Source: an uncultured Lachnospiraceae bacterium
GTDB taxonomy: Bacteria; Bacillota; Clostridia; Lachnospirales; Lachnospiraceae
DNA: 24,862 nt
Assembly (NCBI GenBank): GCA_947382415.1
Contig: CANCYO010000041.1
Location: 1-24,862 of the forward strand
Direction: 5' to 3'
Positions 22,194-24,862 of the stretch are shown here, piece by piece. The translations under genes were made by a program, and so were the position numbers. The number at the start of each line of letters is the position of its first letter. Positions within the stretch are counted from its first letter, which is position 1. The notes beneath the pieces were generated by a model. It did no database searches. It saw only the letters and a list, made by a program, of their open reading frames with translations, and was not told where the DNA came from.

Positions 22194-22988
22194 ATGCAGA
22201 TCAATATTGAGTTGCCGGCGGTTACAGAAATTGTGAGAGAAGCCGGGAAATTAATGAGAGACCGACATATGGAGATCAGCCAGAAGGGTAATCAGTCTAA
22301 TTTTGTGACTTCCTGTGATATCGCGGTGGAGGAGTATCTGACCGAAAAGCTGCCGGAACTTTTGCCCGGTAGTCTGGTAATCGGGGAGGAAAGTGCGCAC
22401 AACCCTACGGAGGGCGATCTTTTGTGGGTCATCGATCCCATAGACGGCACTTCCAATTTCATTCGGGATATCGGGATCAGCGCTGTTTCCGTGGGGCTGG
22501 TGATAAACGGAGAGCCCTTTCTGGGCGTGGTGTATCAGCCATACCGCGACGAGATGTTCAGCGCCATGACGGGAAAGGGCGCATATTTAAACGGCAGTCC
22601 CATCCATGTCTCTGAACGGGATTTTGCACATTCTCATCTGTGTTCTGCCATGAGCCTGTATGACAAACGGTATGCGCCGCCCTGTTTCCGAATTATTGAC
22701 AGAGTATATCAGGAGGCGGACGACCTGCGCCGCCTGGGTTCTGCCGCAGCGGAGCTGGTGTATCTGGCCTGCGGAAGGGTGGAGCTTTATTTCGAGATCC
22801 GGCTTTTTCCTTGGGATGCCGCGGGAGCCATTCCCATCATCAGAGAGGCCGGCGGCTATGTGGAAGCGCTTTATCATGACCGGCTGCCCTTGGATAGACC
22901 CTTTCCTGTTCTGGCGGCCAATACGCCGGAGAATCTTGAAAAGTTGAAGAAAATCGTGACGGAAGAGATACCGAAGCTTCCGTTCTGA
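22194..22988 (+). CDS. Inositol monophosphatase family protein
   Basis: 264 residues with the complete metal-dependent phosphatase signature: GEES (64-67), DPIDGTSNF (81-89) and WDAAG (207-211), plus D42. Members hydrolyse inositol phosphates, fructose-1,6-bisphosphate or 3'-phosphoadenosine 5'-phosphate (CysQ-like). In a Clostridium relative without inositol pathways nearby the real substrate cannot be assigned; pairing with the YhaM-type exonuclease would be compatible with nucleotide phosphate turnover, which is speculative. The start is the ATG at 22194 with GGAGG eight nt upstream; the in-frame ATG at 22158 lacks a site. A small CCCGG-AAA-CCGGG hairpin (22165-22177) lies just before the ribosome site. 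Confidence 0.9.
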   Translation: MQINIELPAVTEIVREAGKLMRDRHMEISQKGNQSNFVTSCDIAVEEYLTEKLPELLPGSLVIGEESAHNPTEGDLLWVIDPIDGTSNFIRDIGISAVSVGLVINGEPFLGVVYQPYRDEMFSAMTGKGAYLNGSPIHVSERDFAHSHLCSAMSLYDKRYAPPCFRIIDRVYQEADDLRRLGSAAAELVYLACGRVELYFEIRLFPWDAAGAIPIIREAGGYVEALYHDRLPLDRPFPVLAANTPENLEKLKKIVTEEIPKLPF

Positions 22989-23037
22989 AAAGTATGCGGT
23001 ATTCGGCCGCGCAGCGGAAAGTTTGGAAGACGATCAT

Positions 23038-24576
23038 ATGGAACAAATGGAGTATATGGAATATAAGAAGAACCAGTATTTGACAGTGACAATAGAGGAT
23101 ATGAGCGATAAGGGTGAAGGAATCGGCAAGACCGACGGCTTCACCCTGTTTGTAAAGGACGCCGTGATCGGCGATACGGTAGAAGTCAAGATTATGAAGG
23201 CTAAAAAACATTATGCCTATGCTCATTTGGAGAAGCTTGTGGTTCCGTCTCCTTACCGTGTGGAGCCGGTCTGCCCCGTACACAGACAGTGCGGCGGCTG
23301 CCAGCTTCAGGCACTCTCCTATGAACAGCAGCTTTTGTTCAAACAGCGTAAGGTGCTTCATAGTCTTGTGCGCATCGGCGGTTTTGAGGAAGCGTTTATT
23401 GATGGCGTGATGGAGCCCATACTGGGTATGGAGCAGCCTTATCACTACCGCAACAAGGCTCAGTATCCGGTGGGTACGGATAAGGAGGGGAATCCCGTCG
23501 CCGGTTTTTATGCCGGAAGGACGCACAGTATCGTGCCAAACCTCGATTGCAGTCTGGGAGTGGAAGAGAACGGCAAGATACTGGAGATTATTCTGGAATA
23601 TATGAAAACGAAAAAAGTATCTGCCTATGATGAAACCACCGGGCAGGGACTGATTCGCCATGTGCTGATCCGCAAGGGTTTTACCAGCGGCGAGCTTATG
23701 GTGTGCGTGGTGGTGAACGGGAATGCACTGCCCGGGCAGGAGTATCTGATCGGGAGACTGACGCAGATTCCCGGGATGACCAGCATTTCTATCAGTATTA
23801 ACACACAGAATACCAATGTAATCATGGGCAGGGAGATTCGCACCCTCTGGGGCCGCCCCCACATATCCGATACGATTCATGTGCGTGATATGCGAAGAGA
23901 AGGATATCCTTTCACAGGGCGGGAGCTGACGTTTCATATATCGCCCCTGTCCTTTTATCAGGTCAATCCCGTGCAGACGGAGAAGCTTTACAGTCTGGTG
24001 CTGGAGTATGCGGGGCTAACCGGCAGGGAGACCGTGTGGGATTTATATTGCGGTATCGGCACGATCTCGCTTTTCCTGGCGGGACAGGCAAAGAAGGTTT
24101 ACGGTGTGGAGATCGTACCCCAGGCCATCGAGGACGCCAGAGAAAATGCAAGGAGAAACGGAATTGAAAACGCGGAGTTTTTTGTGGGAAAGGCGGAGGA
24201 GGTACTGCCAGAGTTCTATGAGAAGTTGAGCGGCGGGGAGATGCCGGATGCGGATTTGTCAGAAGCGGATATGCTGCACCCTGATGTCATTGTGGTCGAT
24301 CCGCCCCGCAAGGGTTGTGACGAGGCCTGTTTGGACACGATGCTTAAAATGCATCCGGAGAGGATTGTGTATGTGAGCTGCGACCCTGCCACACTGGCCA
24401 GGGATTTGAAGGTGTTGTGTGAGGGCGGGTATGAAATAAAGAGAGTGCGGCCTACGGATATGTTTGGGGGGACGGGGCATGTTGAGACTGTGTGCTTATT
24501 GTCCAAACTTAATGTCGAGCATCATATTGAGGTGGAAGTAAACCTTGATGAGATGGATTTGACGAAGGCGGAGTAA
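23038..24576 (+). CDS. rlmD: 23S rRNA (uracil-C5)-methyltransferase, RlmD/RlmCD type
   Basis: 512 residues. An N-terminal TRAM RNA-binding domain (about 12-68) is followed by the iron-sulfur cluster cysteines C79-x5-C85-x2-C88 and C171. The C-terminal Rossmann methyltransferase has the SAM motif DLYCGIGT (335-342), DPPRKGCDEACLD and the catalytic C448 in SCDPATLARDL. It methylates C5 of a uridine in 23S rRNA (U1939 and/or U747 by analogy with RlmD/RlmCD; which one cannot be decided). The start is the ATG at 23038 with GGAAGA seven nt upstream. The last ~20 residues (VEHHIEVEVNLDEMDLTKAE) extend past the normal enzyme end and begin a clostridial C-terminal extension that is cut short here by a frameshift. 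Confidence 0.93.
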   Translation: MEQMEYMEYKKNQYLTVTIEDMSDKGEGIGKTDGFTLFVKDAVIGDTVEVKIMKAKKHYAYAHLEKLVVPSPYRVEPVCPVHRQCGGCQLQALSYEQQLLFKQRKVLHSLVRIGGFEEAFIDGVMEPILGMEQPYHYRNKAQYPVGTDKEGNPVAGFYAGRTHSIVPNLDCSLGVEENGKILEIILEYMKTKKVSAYDETTGQGLIRHVLIRKGFTSGELMVCVVVNGNALPGQEYLIGRLTQIPGMTSISISINTQNTNVIMGREIRTLWGRPHISDTIHVRDMRREGYPFTGRELTFHISPLSFYQVNPVQTEKLYSLVLEYAGLTGRETVWDLYCGIGTISLFLAGQAKKVYGVEIVPQAIEDARENARRNGIENAEFFVGKAEEVLPEFYEKLSGGEMPDADLSEADMLHPDVIVVDPPRKGCDEACLDTMLKMHPERIVYVSCDPATLARDLKVLCEGGYEIKRVRPTDMFGGTGHVETVCLLSKLNVEHHIEVEVNLDEMDLTKAE

Positions 24577-24787
24577 AGCGACTTATGAGCAAATCAAGGA
24601 GTATGTGTTGGAACATAGTGGGTTGAAGGTAAGTAATCTTTATATTGCGCAGATAAAGTAGAAGTGTGGTATTATTGAGAGGGTAAATTACAACTTGCCG
24701 AAATCGGATAATTCCAGACAGCCGAAATGCCCGACGTAGAAAGAAGCGGCTATAAGGGAGGCGCTGGAATACTTTCAAATGATTTGA
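24575..24787 (+). pseudogene. Decayed C-terminal extension of the methyltransferase
   Basis: Shifted relative to the end of the methyltransferase, this frame reads KATYEQIKEYVLEHSGLKV, then SNLYIAQIK, a TAG (24659), KCGIIERVNYNLPKSDNSRQ, PKCPT, a second TAG (24737) and KEAAIREALEYFQMI before TGA. From memory of clostridial RlmD proteins this is the normal continuation of the LDEMDLT...AE segment at the end of the intact ORF. One small indel (about 2 nt lost after the GAG at 24571) and two nonsense changes, probably from Gln/Glu codons, would explain it. The core enzyme should still work. Confidence 0.75.
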
Positions 24788-24809
24788 TTAAGTAATGAGG
24801 AGAATTGTT

Positions 24810-24862
24810 ATGACGGATAGATGTATTATATCAAAATGTATGGCTATTTCCCGAAGTCACTT
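24810..24862 (+). CDS. Start of an unidentified ORF cut by the window edge
   Basis: ATG at 24810 lies about seven nt after GAGGAGA (24797-24803) and the frame is open to the edge: MTDRCIISKCMAISRSH. Too short to assign a family. The good ribosome site is the only support. Confidence 0.35.
   Translation, partial: MTDRCIISKCMAISRSH

Noticed and set aside
22840..23937. 365-codon minus-strand ORF opposite the inositol phosphatase and RlmD genes
   Set aside because: Fully antisense to well-supported genes with catalytic motifs; the product has no recognisable domain and is a codon-bias shadow.
24659..24739. Two in-frame TAG codons as possible amber recoding
   Set aside because: The frame is also shifted from the upstream gene, and the other genes in the window show no readthrough of TAG; simple decay explains all changes.
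24810..24821. The 12 bases at the start of the last ORF are identical to the start of the AbiEi-ABC gene (14105-14116)
   Set aside because: Sequence diverges at once on both sides after the shared 12 nt; likely chance similarity of a short start region.

Overview
The window looks like a chromosomal segment from a Lachnospiraceae-type Clostridium relative (Firmicutes, low-to-medium GC). The evidence is the gene families themselves: an A-type flavodiiron protein, a TrpB2-like orphan enzyme, MutS2, a YhaM-type exonuclease, an RlmD-type methyltransferase with a clostridial C-terminal extension, an Rhs/YD-type secreted protein, strong AGGAGG ribosome binding sites and sigma-A promoters. I see no rRNA, tRNA, CRISPR array, insertion sequence or phage gene.

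Layout. Positions 1-1105 (minus) hold the N-terminal part of a large secreted Rhs/YD-repeat-like protein that runs off the left edge. Next come a monocistronic trpB-like gene with its own promoter and terminator, and an ECF sigma factor gene overlapping by 4 nt with its anti-sigma gene. That anti-sigma protein is unusual: a zinc-finger anti-sigma domain, one membrane helix and an extracellular CapA-type metallophosphatase in one 762-residue chain. A flavodiiron protein gene (TTG start) and an AT-rich orphan lipoprotein gene follow.

Positions 13895 to 8329 (minus) look like one operon: mutS2, an OmpR-type response regulator, its histidine kinase, a membrane-anchored DUF4430 protein and an ECF-transporter S component. 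The gaps are 48 nt, a 4-nt overlap, 1 nt and 11 nt.

Divergent from mutS2, and sharing its short promoter region, is the most interesting locus. One ORF (14105-15457) encodes a complete AbiEi-type (type IV toxin-antitoxin antitoxin) module joined in frame to a MacB/LolD-type ABC ATPase. It overlaps by 8 nt with an 869-residue duplicated-FtsX permease. No AbiEii toxin gene is in the window. At the domain boundary there is a well placed internal Shine-Dalgarno and GTG that could also make a free ATPase. This reads as an ABC exporter or mechanotransmission system whose ATPase carries its own DNA-binding regulator, which is my main candidate for an undescribed system.

The right-hand part (18136-24576) is a same-strand cluster: a GT-C-like membrane glycosyltransferase, an HtrA-like PDZ protein that has lost its catalytic His and Ser (pseudoprotease), YhaM-type exonuclease, inositol-phosphatase family protein and RlmD-type 23S rRNA methyltransferase. 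The last has a frameshifted C-terminal extension that survives downstream as a remnant with two amber stops. A new ORF begins at 24810 and leaves the window. No gene-free stretch exceeds about 290 bases.
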